Source of the DNA: Phycisphaerales bacterium
GTDB lineage: Bacteria; Planctomycetota; Phycisphaerae; Phycisphaerales; UBA1924
Assembly (NCBI GenBank): GCA_020831775.1
Contig: JAFIFZ010000031.1
Coordinates: 92,518 to 156,517, forward strand
Reading direction: 5' to 3'
Length of the DNA: 64,000 nucleotides
The notes below the pieces were generated by a model. That model was not told the DNA's origin. It did no database searches and saw only the letters and a list, made by a program, of their open reading frames with translations. This document shows positions 16,901 through 25,227 of the stretch, piece by piece. The number at the start of each line of letters is the position of its first letter. The stretch's first letter is position 1. Position numbers and translations under genes: made by a program.

Positions 16901-17479
16901 GCCGGACCAAGGAGCAAACATCCGCTGCGCCGCGATCGAGGCGAAGCCCGGCGCCGCGGCGATCATCGCGCAGAGCGCCATGGTCGCCGCCGCCGTCCCG
17001 AAGCCGAGGCGGACCGCCGGCCGCGTGCGCACGAGCCGTTCGAGTTTGACCGCTTTGACCGCGTCGGAGGCCCGCTCGGTGAGCCTGCGTCCGACCTCGC
17101 CCTCGGCCCCGCCCTTGCGCGAGAGCTCCAGGCCCGAGACCAGCGTGTCGCGCAGGCCGACGCCGGTGGGCGAGGCCTTCTCGATCCGGATCGCGACATC
17201 CTCGATGCTCGGGCGGAACCTCCACGCCGGGGCGACCCGGCGGGCGATGAGCACCGCGACGATCGCGACGCCGATCAGCAGCTGGGCGATCCGGACGAAG
17301 GCCGGGGGCCTGAGGAAGTAGTCCGCCAACGCGATGATCACGACGACGCCGAGGATCCCCAGCAGGATCGGCGCCGCCCCGCGGACGAGCAGCACCAGCC
17401 GGGCCCGAGACCGGACACCCCGCAGGCGGGCCTCCAGACGGCGGACCGCCTTGGCCGGTTTGTCGTCGCGTTCGTGCAT
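13958..17479 (-). CDS. DUF4175-type membrane protein with long coiled coils, 1173 aa
   Basis: Large envelope protein. Two membrane segments lie near the N-terminus (about 27-50 and 60-82) and a third near 150-175. A beta-rich middle (about 200-550) follows, then about 500 residues of Glu/Arg/Gln/Ala-rich coiled coil (about 560-1100), with an acidic tail. This arrangement, next to DUF58 and VWA proteins, matches the DUF4175 family as I know it; the function is not established. Excellent ribosome site: AAGGAG 6 nt before ATG 17479. A 152-nt spacer separates it from the VWA gene, so an internal promoter is possible. Confidence 0.85.
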   Translation of the reverse strand: MHERDDKPAKAVRRLEARLRGVRSRARLVLLVRGAAPILLGILGVVVIIALADYFLRPPAFVRIAQLLIGVAIVAVLIARRVAPAWRFRPSIEDVAIRIEKASPTGVGLRDTLVSGLELSRKGGAEGEVGRRLTERASDAVKAVKLERLVRTRPAVRLGFGTAAATMALCAMIAAAPGFASIAAQRMFAPWSGASWPKRTVIADATPQRVLAMGAEAELIAEIERSPRSRGGARVEARHRLIVDGRPGEERRGLLAFVQGDDAERYVLPVTLPASDSPVVAGAERVEIEYRLASGDDETRPVRLRVSPRPEITALRIAVEPPAYAAQAIASAGSFFAGERSAGARPDRLTVSPVLAGSRVRFELSFNKPATPLGQGGEGGEAWLAPIREGATDLQIEETASGVVVSGVLERSVRTGLLLSDDDGLKSTGEVVLGVDVLPDMPPAVTVTRPARDEAVLPSAVVRLGAEARDDVAMDRVWLKAQRAVPPGGSAGAPPEAIGDPQMLTELRADAGAPPATLVVEHRLDLSTLNLRPGDELWINALGVDIAPGEREPVVSARRVLRIIDEETLGAQIRRELESLRRAAMRLDETQASVMERTRRAERTAAEQSAISQRLRAQESVVSELRDRASRNRLEDESLRGLLESAERSLAGASAASDRASASIEEAPGDAEAQREAGEAQEEVRNRLGDLIRRLDQQQDDWLMRRDLERLIAQQDELRQRAGEIGEETVGRRPEELTDQQRRSLEELARRQEEQASRLAELVDELMNRAQEAQESDPGRAMSLERAADAARTSRAEQMMEEAAEQLRQNQTSSADQNQQQAAEAMRDMLDELDGAEDRRRDVLRRVLASVIESLDALIRAQEREIAQLDRARPAGPFAPLAEPLFRLQGNTFGVLEQIESGGSDLDSVARLVDQAAGAQGRAIGALRANPADDEESLRQQRISLRRLTEAREEAERLQRQAEMDEARRERQQLRQAYAEALERQIAIRDELAEYAGRPLDRRERRELLNLAQRQEAQREELEQLRSLVMQQGDPPAFSLAHDRLDRDAGSSTDLMRRPPTGPELDRRQNTMVRVLRSILEALADDQDQPEFGDEAGGEGGGDGEGQPQALPPVAQLRLLRSMQIEAMERTEAADAQGAEADEVDEIIELQTDLSSIANRLLEELREQQGGGG

Positions 17480-17631
17480 CGGGGCTCCTTGAGCAACCTA
17501 CCGGCGAGGGCGCGGATTTCTTCGCCCCGGGGTCCGATCGGAGGCAAGTTTTCGGCCCTTGGGCCCGGACGCCCTCGGGCGCGGCCCGACCTCTATACGA
17601 GATCGGGCGGGCGAAGGTGCTGGAACTTCTT

Positions 17632-19971
17632 TTACGAGAGAGAGAGCAGCCGTCGGCCCACCCACTCCAGCGTCAGCAGGGCCAGCAGGAGGAAGAGGGC
17701 GGCCGGGCGGTCCCATAACGACGCCGTGTCAGGCGCCAGCTCGACCCGCAGCGTCCGGGCCGGGGCCAGCTCGGGCAGACGCCCCAGCTCCGACGGGTCC
17801 AGCACAGCCCCGTGCTCGCCGAGTTGGTCGGCCAGGGAGGCGAGGAATGCGTGGTCGGCGTCGGGGCGGCGGAGTTCGTCGTCTTCTGTTGCAACATCGA
17901 CTGTTGCCGAGAGCTCCAGCCCGTCGAGCAGGCCGGGGCCGGGCTCGATGAGGTACCGGCCCGGGCGGGCGGGGGACCAGACGCCGGTGTACGCCGGGAC
18001 CGCCGAGGCGGGGTCGCCCTCGGGCAACAGCTCGATTTCGGCCTCGAAATCTCTGGCGGCTCGCTGGTCGCCCTCGGGGGTCACCCGGACGCGGATGCGC
18101 TCGGGGCGGCGGTCGATCAGGCTCTGCTCCAGCAGACGCACACGGACGCGGACGGGTTGGTCGACCAGCGGGGTGGCGGGCTGGGCATCGAGTGAGGCGC
18201 GCCTGCCGCCGCGGCCGAGGCTGTCGCGCCCGAGCAGGCGGACGAGGGGGATCCAGAACTGTTCTGTCAGGCCCTCGCCCCGGGCGTAGCGCCAGCGCCA
18301 ACTCTCGTCGGTGCCGACGAAGAGGACGCGTCCGGCGCCGTAGCGCATGGTGACGACCAGCGGCGAGGGGTCGCCGATGCCGTCGGCGGGGCGGGCCTCT
18401 GCGAGGACCTCGGCGGCGGGCTTGAGGCGGTCGCGGTCGATCCGCTGGGCCCAGCGGAGGCGGGACCAGCCCGCGTCTGGATCGGCGATGGCCAGGGGGA
18501 GGTCGAGCACGCCGAGGCGTGCGGCGCCGGGTGTGGGGCGGAGGGTGACATCCGTCTCCCACGCGCGCAGGCCCGCGTCGATGGTGAAGGGGAGGAGCTC
18601 GCCGAGTGGCGAGGCGCCCCATGTGCGGGGCGTGGCGCCCGGGCCTGCGAGCCAGACGAGGCCGGCGCCGCGCTGCGACACCTGCTCGCGGATGTGCTCC
18701 ATCTGGCGGTCGCCAAGGAGCTGGGCGCGCATGTCGCCGATCACGATGACATCGAACTCGGCCCATTCCTCGGGCGAGACGGGCAGGCGCCGGATCGGTG
18801 TGTCGCCCTCGGCGATGTAGCGCCGGTCGGAGGCGACGAGCAGACTCGATGAATCGATCGAGCGCTCGCGGAGGAGCAGGTTTTTGAAGTATCGCTGCTC
18901 CCAGCGCGGATACCCGTCGAGGTAGAGCACGCGGAGCGGGCGGTCGACGAGGCGGATGGCGAGCTGCGCGAGGTTGTTTTCTTCGGAGAGATCCGGCTGG
19001 TCGGGGATGATGCGCACGCCCCAGGAGCGGTCGCCGGGAGTCTCGGGACGGTGCTCGAGGACGAGCTCGGTCGAGTCTTCCTCGTCGGGGCCCGCGGGTC
19101 CGAGCTCGCGCCGGTCGAGCACGACGCCCGTGGCCTGGTCGAAGAGCTCGACCGTTCCCGTCGCGCGCGCGGCGCCTTCGCCAAGACGGTCGATCACGAC
19201 GCGCACGGGGACCGCGTCGTCGATGAACGCCTCGGTCGGCGCTTCGACCGAGCGGACGGCCAGGTCGGTCAGCGGGTCGCCCGAGCCCATCGGAACCGCG
19301 ATGAGGCGGATGTTGCGGTCGGCGAGTGTCCGCAGCGTCTCACGCGAGACGGCGTCGGCCGAGCGCCCGTCGGTCATCAGCACGATCGCGCTGACGCGCC
19401 TGCCGGCGGTGCGTCGGAGGGTGTCGGCGAGCGAAGCGCCGATCGCGGTCCGCATCGCGTCGGCGTCGCCGATGGACGGCAAAACGCTTTCGGAGCGGGG
19501 TTCGAGGTCGAACGCTCCGGCGCCGAAACCGAGCCAGAGCAGTCGACGCCGCTCGGCCATGTCTTCGAAGGTCTCTGTCGCGTCCGCGATCGATCGGCGG
19601 AGCTGCTCGTCGCGGGGCTGGCGTTGATCGGGCGTTACGGTCGGCGCATCGGCGACGCGCATTGAAGCGCTGCGGTCGAGGAGCATCACGACCCAGTCGC
19701 GTTCCTCGCGTTCGTTGGGGCGGACGAGCTGAGGGCCCATCGCCAGCACGATCAGGAGCACGAGCGTCGCCCAGCGGACCGCCGCGAGCGATCGGCGCGC
19801 CCACAGCGGCCCGTCAACACGCCGGTAGCACCACCACGCGATCCCGCCCGCGAGGGCCACCACGCCCAGCATCGCCCAACCCGCCAGCGGGCGGACGAAG
19901 GAGAGTTCGACGCCGTCATCGCCGAAGCCGAGCTCGCCGAGCCCGAAGAGGGTGTCGAGCAGTTGGTTCAA
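17632..19971 (-). CDS. VWA / glutamine-amidotransferase-like membrane protein, 779 aa
   Basis: Two N-terminal membrane helices (about 25-45 and 62-82) are followed by a VWA-like fold with the metal-site motif LLDRSASM (about 100). A segment with VLYLDGYPRWEQRYFKNLL then starts a domain resembling the class I glutamine amidotransferase-like fold found in these large VWA proteins. One membrane helix sits close to the C-terminus. The start is TTG, overlapping the TGA of the BatA-like gene by 4 nt (TTGA), consistent with the operon's other couplings. Role unknown; presumably part of an envelope complex with its neighbours. Confidence 0.85.
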   Translation of the reverse strand: MNQLLDTLFGLGELGFGDDGVELSFVRPLAGWAMLGVVALAGGIAWWCYRRVDGPLWARRSLAAVRWATLVLLIVLAMGPQLVRPNEREERDWVVMLLDRSASMRVADAPTVTPDQRQPRDEQLRRSIADATETFEDMAERRRLLWLGFGAGAFDLEPRSESVLPSIGDADAMRTAIGASLADTLRRTAGRRVSAIVLMTDGRSADAVSRETLRTLADRNIRLIAVPMGSGDPLTDLAVRSVEAPTEAFIDDAVPVRVVIDRLGEGAARATGTVELFDQATGVVLDRRELGPAGPDEEDSTELVLEHRPETPGDRSWGVRIIPDQPDLSEENNLAQLAIRLVDRPLRVLYLDGYPRWEQRYFKNLLLRERSIDSSSLLVASDRRYIAEGDTPIRRLPVSPEEWAEFDVIVIGDMRAQLLGDRQMEHIREQVSQRGAGLVWLAGPGATPRTWGASPLGELLPFTIDAGLRAWETDVTLRPTPGAARLGVLDLPLAIADPDAGWSRLRWAQRIDRDRLKPAAEVLAEARPADGIGDPSPLVVTMRYGAGRVLFVGTDESWRWRYARGEGLTEQFWIPLVRLLGRDSLGRGGRRASLDAQPATPLVDQPVRVRVRLLEQSLIDRRPERIRVRVTPEGDQRAARDFEAEIELLPEGDPASAVPAYTGVWSPARPGRYLIEPGPGLLDGLELSATVDVATEDDELRRPDADHAFLASLADQLGEHGAVLDPSELGRLPELAPARTLRVELAPDTASLWDRPAALFLLLALLTLEWVGRRLLSLS

Positions 19972-22160
19972 GCGCCACCCCCCGGGCGGGCGAAGCTCGT
20001 GCGCCTGTTGAGCACCAACTCGGAAAGCAGCAGCGCGATCGCGCCGAGCAGGAGGTTCAGCGAGAGCAGGCCGGCGCGTTCGCGCCGATCGTCAGCGTCG
20101 GGCCTCGCCTCGACCTCGACGGCCTCGGGCCCGACGAACGAGACGGGCACGCCAGCGGTCTGCAGCCACGAGCGCACGGCCTCGATCTCGCGCGGCTCGC
20201 TCCGCCCCGCCTCGGGGTCGGCGTTGACAGCCACCAGCCCGGCCGCCCCGCCCCGCTCGGCGCGGACCGACCAGAGCCCGGGATGACGCATCGGGGATCG
20301 GGGCCGACGCTCGTCGACCGCGATCGGGCCGCCGAACGCGTCCAGCGGGGTCAGCTCGACCGAGCCCGCGGGCAGCACGGGGCGCTCGCCAGCGATCGCT
20401 TCGATCACCTCGTCGCCAGCGCCGACGCCCTGGCGGACGGTCTCCTGCATCAGCGCGACCATCAGCGGCTTGACGGGGAGCGTCGACCAGCGCGGGTCGA
20501 TCGCCGTCGTCAGCAGCACGACCGTCCCGCCCCGCTCCAGCGAGGTCGAGAGGAGCAGCGGCTCGCCGGTGCGAAGGGTGAGGACTTCCATCGCCGCCTC
20601 GGCCTCGGGCGAGCCGGAGGGCTCGACCCCGAGCAGCCTCAGCACCTCGACGGGCTGGGCGAGCGCCTCGATCTCCGGGCGGAGCAGCCCGAGGATGCCC
20701 GCGCCCGGTGTCGAGGGCTCGATGCGACCCGTCGAGGGGAGCTCGATCGATTGGCGCGACAGACGCAGCGGGAGCGCGAGGGCTTCTGCGGCGTGCTCTG
20801 TCCAGAGCTGGGCTTCCTGCGGGTCGGGGCCGGGCGCGATGAAGACGACGCCGCCCCGGTCGGTGACGGCTCGCATGCGCCGCCACGCCTCGGGCGGGAT
20901 GAGCGAGGCGTCGGGCACGACGAGGGCGTCGAAGGCTTCCAGTCGCGTCGGGTCGATCGCGCCGGGCTCGACGAGTTCGATCTCAAGGCGAGCGCCCTCG
21001 TCGATCTCCGGGCGCAGGGCGGCCAGCGCCCAATCGGCGGGGGTAAACCCCGCGACGCCGACGCGCGAAGCGCCGACCACAAGCGGCGCCGCGACCCCGA
21101 CGCGGATCGAGCGCCGGAACCTGACGACGGCTCTGCGCGTCGCGCTGACGCTCGCGCCCGCGTCGTCGAGCGTCGCGACGATCGAGGCGTCGCCCCGCAG
21201 ATCGCCCGCGGGCGAGGAGGCGAGCACGGCACGCCCTTCGGCATCGCCGGGCTCGAAGCGCACCGAGGTCCGGCCGAGCGTGGTCTCCGAACCGGGCGCG
21301 ACGAGCGAAAGCGTGACACCGACTTCTTCTGCGCGGTCGGCCGCGGCGCCCGAGCGCCGGGCGGTGATCGTGACGCCCGCGAGCCCCTCGGGCCCGACGC
21401 CCCCGCCGACAGCGACGCGACGCCCGGGGCGGAGGTCGGTCAGCGCGATGTTTCGCGCCGGATCGGTCGCGGGGGCGGTCGTCACGATCTCGACGGGGCG
21501 GCCGAGGTCGGCGAGCCTGGGCAGGGGTTCGTCGAGCCGCGCCGAGCCGGTCCGCCAGTCGCTGAGGATGAACACACGGATGGGGCCGGCGTCGGGTTCG
21601 TCGGCCGCCGCACGCGCGACGAGATCGAGCCCGCCGCGCAGGTCCATCTGTCCGCCCGCGTGCCTCAGGCCCCGCGCTTCGCGTGCGACGGCTTCGGGCT
21701 CGGACGACGGGGGCATGACGATAGGGAACGCCGATGCGCCCAGGGCGACGAGGGCGGCACGATCGCCCCGGTAGCCGTCGAGCGAGCGGACGGCCTCGTC
21801 GGCCCGCTGGGCGTGGCGTTCAAGGACGGTCCGCCCGTCGGCCTCGCGGAGCGATGCGAGGGGGCCGTCGTCGATCAGCACGAAGAGCGTGGTCGGGCCC
21901 CGGGCCCCCGCGTCCTCGCGCGAGCATGTCGCGCCGGCGACGCCCATCGCGATCAGGGCGACCGCGAGGCACCGAAGCAGGAGCAGCAGCCACTGTTCCA
22001 GCAGCAGGCGCCGGCGCTGGCGCCGGTAGGCCTCCATCACAAAGCGCATCGCCCCCCAGCGGACGGGCCTGCGCCGACGCCGCAGGATGATGTGGATCAG
22101 GATCGGGATCGCGACGCACGCGAGACCGACGATCGCGAGGATGGGGCTGGAAAAACTCAC
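19968..22160 (-). CDS. BatA-like N-terminal membrane / VWA-fold protein, 730 aa
   Basis: The first ~80 residues match the BatA (aerotolerance regulator N-terminal) pattern: one helix, PILIHIILRRRRRP, then a second helix (LLLLLRCLAVALIAMGVAG). A VWA-like domain (about 85-200) follows, where the metal motif is degenerate (VLIDDGPLAS instead of DxSxS). The long C-terminal part has a GATase-like segment and a final membrane helix (about 700-720). Start is GTG in a 4-nt GTGA overlap with the DUF58 stop. The degenerate motif suggests a structural role (inference). Confidence 0.85.
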   Translation of the reverse strand: MSFSSPILAIVGLACVAIPILIHIILRRRRRPVRWGAMRFVMEAYRRQRRRLLLEQWLLLLLRCLAVALIAMGVAGATCSREDAGARGPTTLFVLIDDGPLASLREADGRTVLERHAQRADEAVRSLDGYRGDRAALVALGASAFPIVMPPSSEPEAVAREARGLRHAGGQMDLRGGLDLVARAAADEPDAGPIRVFILSDWRTGSARLDEPLPRLADLGRPVEIVTTAPATDPARNIALTDLRPGRRVAVGGGVGPEGLAGVTITARRSGAAADRAEEVGVTLSLVAPGSETTLGRTSVRFEPGDAEGRAVLASSPAGDLRGDASIVATLDDAGASVSATRRAVVRFRRSIRVGVAAPLVVGASRVGVAGFTPADWALAALRPEIDEGARLEIELVEPGAIDPTRLEAFDALVVPDASLIPPEAWRRMRAVTDRGGVVFIAPGPDPQEAQLWTEHAAEALALPLRLSRQSIELPSTGRIEPSTPGAGILGLLRPEIEALAQPVEVLRLLGVEPSGSPEAEAAMEVLTLRTGEPLLLSTSLERGGTVVLLTTAIDPRWSTLPVKPLMVALMQETVRQGVGAGDEVIEAIAGERPVLPAGSVELTPLDAFGGPIAVDERRPRSPMRHPGLWSVRAERGGAAGLVAVNADPEAGRSEPREIEAVRSWLQTAGVPVSFVGPEAVEVEARPDADDRRERAGLLSLNLLLGAIALLLSELVLNRRTSFARPGGGA

Positions 22161-23161
22161 CCGAACTTGCTCTTCTTGATCCTTGCGTTCCGCCTCGCGA
22201 GATACGACGCCAGCGGCGGGCCCAGCCAGTCACTCGTCAGCACGCGCGAGAAGTCGTAGCCGAACCGCAGCACGCTCCGCTGCACGCGTTGCTCGTGCTC
22301 GCGGAAGGCTTCGAGGTAGCCCTCGCGGATCGCTCGCGGGTCGACGCGGACCAGCGGCTCGTCTTCCAGACCCTCGAACGGAACGGGGCTCTTGAAGTCG
22401 AACTCGACCTCGTCGCGGTCGAGCACCTGGAAGAGCATCAGGTCGTGCCCCCGGTGGCGGGCGCGGGCCATGGCCGCGTCGAGCGAGGCGGGGTCGAACA
22501 GCGCGTCGGTGATCAGCGCGATCAGGCAGCGGGCGCCGACCTTCGCGAGCGTCTGGTCGACCGCCCGCCCGATGTCGGTCTCCGCCTCGACCGGGTGCGT
22601 CGAGAGGGCGCTGACGATCCGGCGCCACTGCCCCTGGCTGCTCGAACGGCTCACCATCGCCCGGACCGTGTCGGCGAAGACCACCAGCCCGACCCGGTCG
22701 CGCTGGCGGAGGGTGATGTAGCTCAGGGCCGCGGCGAGGGCCGTCGCGTGGTCGAACTTCGACCAGAACAGCCGCCCGTCGGGGCTCTTGTCACTCCCCA
22801 GGCCCGAGGCCTCGGCGAATGTCCGCGAGCCGTAGGACATCGAGCCGGACGCGTCGACCATGACCACCAGGTCCAGATTGGTCTCCTGCTGGTACTGCTT
22901 GAGGTGGAGCTTGTCGGTGCGGCCGTAGACCTTCCAGTCGAGGTGTCGGGTGTCGTCTCCGGCGACATACGGCCGGTGCTGGGCGAACTCGACGGAGAAG
23001 CCCTGGTACGGGGAGCGGTGGGCCCCGCTCATGACGCCCTCGACGATCATCTTGGCCCGCAGCTCCATCGAGCCGAGCTTGGCGAGGGTCTGCGGGTGCA
23101 GATAGACAGAGGCGTCGCTGGCGCCGGAGGACTCGGCGGGGCTTTGGCGGTCGGGGACCAT
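22157..23161 (-). CDS. DUF58 domain protein (VWA superfamily), 334 aa
   Basis: First visible gene of the operon. The DUF58 signature is clear: VAGDDTRHLDWKVYGRTDKL followed by QETNL, then a VWA-like MIDAS motif VDASGSMSYG. DUF58 proteins usually work with a MoxR AAA+ ATPase encoded just upstream; none is present here, since a dockerin gene lies upstream instead. ATG 23161 gives a sensible N-terminus; the frame is open further but would read repeat-derived sequence. No strong Shine-Dalgarno is visible. The last 4 nt overlap the next start (GTGA). Confidence 0.9.
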   Translation of the reverse strand: MVPDRQSPAESSGASDASVYLHPQTLAKLGSMELRAKMIVEGVMSGAHRSPYQGFSVEFAQHRPYVAGDDTRHLDWKVYGRTDKLHLKQYQQETNLDLVVMVDASGSMSYGSRTFAEASGLGSDKSPDGRLFWSKFDHATALAAALSYITLRQRDRVGLVVFADTVRAMVSRSSSQGQWRRIVSALSTHPVEAETDIGRAVDQTLAKVGARCLIALITDALFDPASLDAAMARARHRGHDLMLFQVLDRDEVEFDFKSPVPFEGLEDEPLVRVDPRAIREGYLEAFREHEQRVQRSVLRFGYDFSRVLTSDWLGPPLASYLARRNARIKKSKFG

Positions 23162-23202
23162 ACGGGCATGGTATCGGGGCGCGGGGCGGGGGCTCGTGAG
23201 GG

Positions 23203-23241
23203 GACGCCCGCCTTTGGCGGGCAAGCGGGTGGCACAGGCGA
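23203..23241. repeat. Dispersed repeat R2, copy 1
   Basis: Begins GACGCCCGCC and contains a 7-bp hairpin (GCCCGCC, TTT, GGCGGGC at 23206-23222). It matches 39091-39129 at about 34 of 39 positions. It lies between the DUF58 start and the terminator of the first array gene. Confidence 0.6.
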
Positions 23242-23247
23242 GGGGCA

Positions 23248-23287
23248 GATAGAAAGAAAGTGGGCCTTCGGCGATCGCCGGAGGCCC
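23248..23287 (-). terminator. Rho-independent terminator after the dockerin array gene at 23352
   Basis: Read leftward: a long stem GGGCCT...AGGCCC closing around GGCGATCGCC (23262-23287), followed by a T-rich run (CTTTCTTTCT). It lies about 65 nt past the stop at 23352, so it would end the array and separate it from the DUF58 operon. Confidence 0.7.
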
Positions 23288-23351
23288 GAGAGAGCTCGTC
23301 AAAATTGCGTACGGCCCGCTCTGAGGGGCGGAGCGGCGTGGGCCGAGGCTG

Positions 23352-24980
23352 TCAGCAGCCCTGCGCGAAGAGATCGAGATATTCGTAGAAATCGGCGGCG
23401 TCGATCACGCCGTCGCCGTTGATGTCGGCGCGGGGATCGGCGTCGGCGAACCATTGGAGGAAGAGGAAAAAGTCGTCGGCGTCGACAACGCCGTCGTTGT
23501 TGAGGTCGGGGCGGCAGGGTGTGACCTTGTGAACGAAGAGGGCGCGCGAGTAGTCGATGAAGTCTGCTCGAAAGAGCGTGTACCCGCCGGCGCCGTGGTC
23601 GAGCAACTGCATGGATTGGACCTCGCGGTACTCGTCCGGACCGACTTTGAGGAGGTCGCCGGTTCGGACAACCTCGACCACGCCATGATCCACGGTGCCG
23701 ACGACAATCGTGGCGTAGCTCACATGAACTCCGTTGTCCCTGTTGACTCGCACAATAGCCCCGACCGATCTCGCGTCCGGTGCGATTGCAACCCAAGTGC
23801 CCAATCCACGATTGTATTCCCGGACCGCAAAGGGCATTTCAGAGAAGTCCAGCAACGATCTGTTGACTCCGTCGGCGCCCGAGAACACGAAGACCTTTGG
23901 GAAATGGCCTGGATCGGCATCCCGCACACCGCCGAAGGCGATATCGCCGTTGTCGGCCATGACGAAGTCACAGCGAAAAACTGTCGGCGCCATCGACCCG
24001 TTGTTGGTTTGGACGCGGTAGGTTCCCCCGGCCGATGTCATCTGAAACTCTTCGAGGTGACCGATACGCAGTGTCGCTTCGCCTGACGGATCGATCGACC
24101 AGATCCCGCTCTCCGTCCCGGAAGGGCCGCTCAACTCGGCGAGCAGCGCGACATGGCCTTCCGCGTTGACGCGGACCGCATTGTGCGGCCGCGTGAGGCG
24201 ATACCCTCGGGCGTTGGTGGCGTCGTCTCTGAGCAGCAGCCGATCGGCCCCTGGCTCTTCTACGAAGATCCCCAGCACTTCCGGCCCGCCGTCTTCTGAG
24301 AACATCGCCATGTAGGCGACCTGGCCTCCGGAACTGATGTCGTAGTCCAGCGCGAATTGGGGCTTCCGCGTCCGTTCGCGCCCCGGCGAGAGGAACGGGG
24401 GCGTCACGCCGAACACGGCGTTCAGGCCGGGCGTGGGCGTACCCGGGACTCTGTGGAGCCTTGGCTCGATCTCTGGGCCGTATGTCGCGATGCTTCCCAC
24501 CCCGGCCTCCACAATCGCGTTGCCGGCCGTGTTCATCGACCGTGGAAACTCAAGGTCGTCCACGACGAGCGGAACACCGGGGCCCGCCAAATCGATCGGG
24601 GCGAGCTCGGCACGGAAACCGCTGGCGTCAAGCACGCCGCCAGCTGTATAGGAAGTCGATGGGAACTGATACCTGGTTGTTGAGGCGTTCCCGGGCCCGA
24701 CCCCGACGATCCAGACCTCCCTCGGTCCGTAAGGGTAGTTGACGCCGACGACCTGTGATGGCAACGGGATGTTTGTGACGCCGTCGGGTCCAAACCGGAT
24801 GATCTCATTTCCAGAAGAGGTAAAGTGCTCAACCACCCCGTACCCATCAGGCCCCAGTCTGCCCGCAAGGCGGTTGTTCGAGCCGTCGAGCATGGTGATC
24901 AATTCGGGCGCGTGCCCAGCGACGCAGTGCGTACAAAACCCAGCCGCGAGAAGCGGCACGACAGCCTTCGAGATGTTCAT
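23352..24980 (-). CDS. Secreted GC-dockerin protein, array member 1 (distal), 542 aa
   Basis: Most downstream gene of the seven-gene array. A signal peptide (about 1-22) leads into APELITMLDGSNN. The body differs from the TVVLDDF subfamily but contains the same kind of NxxG-type motifs (VRVNAEGHVALLAEL, DFVMADNGDIAFGG), as in repeat-built beta domains. The C-terminus holds DLNNDGVVDADD and DINGDGVIDAAD loops and ends LFAQGC. GGAG lies 9 nt before ATG 24980; the longer frame upstream has no leader character. Upstream, a decayed version of the predicted ECF promoter is visible (GAACC, then GTCCTGAAT, with the spacer shortened). A terminator follows. Confidence 0.87.
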   Translation of the reverse strand: MNISKAVVPLLAAGFCTHCVAGHAPELITMLDGSNNRLAGRLGPDGYGVVEHFTSSGNEIIRFGPDGVTNIPLPSQVVGVNYPYGPREVWIVGVGPGNASTTRYQFPSTSYTAGGVLDASGFRAELAPIDLAGPGVPLVVDDLEFPRSMNTAGNAIVEAGVGSIATYGPEIEPRLHRVPGTPTPGLNAVFGVTPPFLSPGRERTRKPQFALDYDISSGGQVAYMAMFSEDGGPEVLGIFVEEPGADRLLLRDDATNARGYRLTRPHNAVRVNAEGHVALLAELSGPSGTESGIWSIDPSGEATLRIGHLEEFQMTSAGGTYRVQTNNGSMAPTVFRCDFVMADNGDIAFGGVRDADPGHFPKVFVFSGADGVNRSLLDFSEMPFAVREYNRGLGTWVAIAPDARSVGAIVRVNRDNGVHVSYATIVVGTVDHGVVEVVRTGDLLKVGPDEYREVQSMQLLDHGAGGYTLFRADFIDYSRALFVHKVTPCRPDLNNDGVVDADDFFLFLQWFADADPRADINGDGVIDAADFYEYLDLFAQGC

Positions 24981-25227
24981 GACTACCGACTCCTGCCCTG
25001 AGGGCCAAATTGTTGCTGGCGCCGGTACGAATGGATAATAGATACGACGCCAAGTCTCGGTCCGCAAACTATTCAGGACCGGTTGCGGCGGTTCGCGCAG
25101 ATCTCGGGATTTCATCGAATCCTTGATTGGCCCTTTGTCGCCGAACCCGGGCCGGGGCTGGAGCGGCCCCCTTAGTTTGCGCAGCGATACCCGCTGAGGC
25201 CACAGCCAGGCTCAAGACCCCGCCGAT

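Noticed and set aside
15641..18289. 882-residue plus-strand open frame
   Set aside because: Antisense shadow of the DUF4175 and VWA genes; composition is Arg/His/Asp-rich as expected from GC-rich antisense frames, with no domain.
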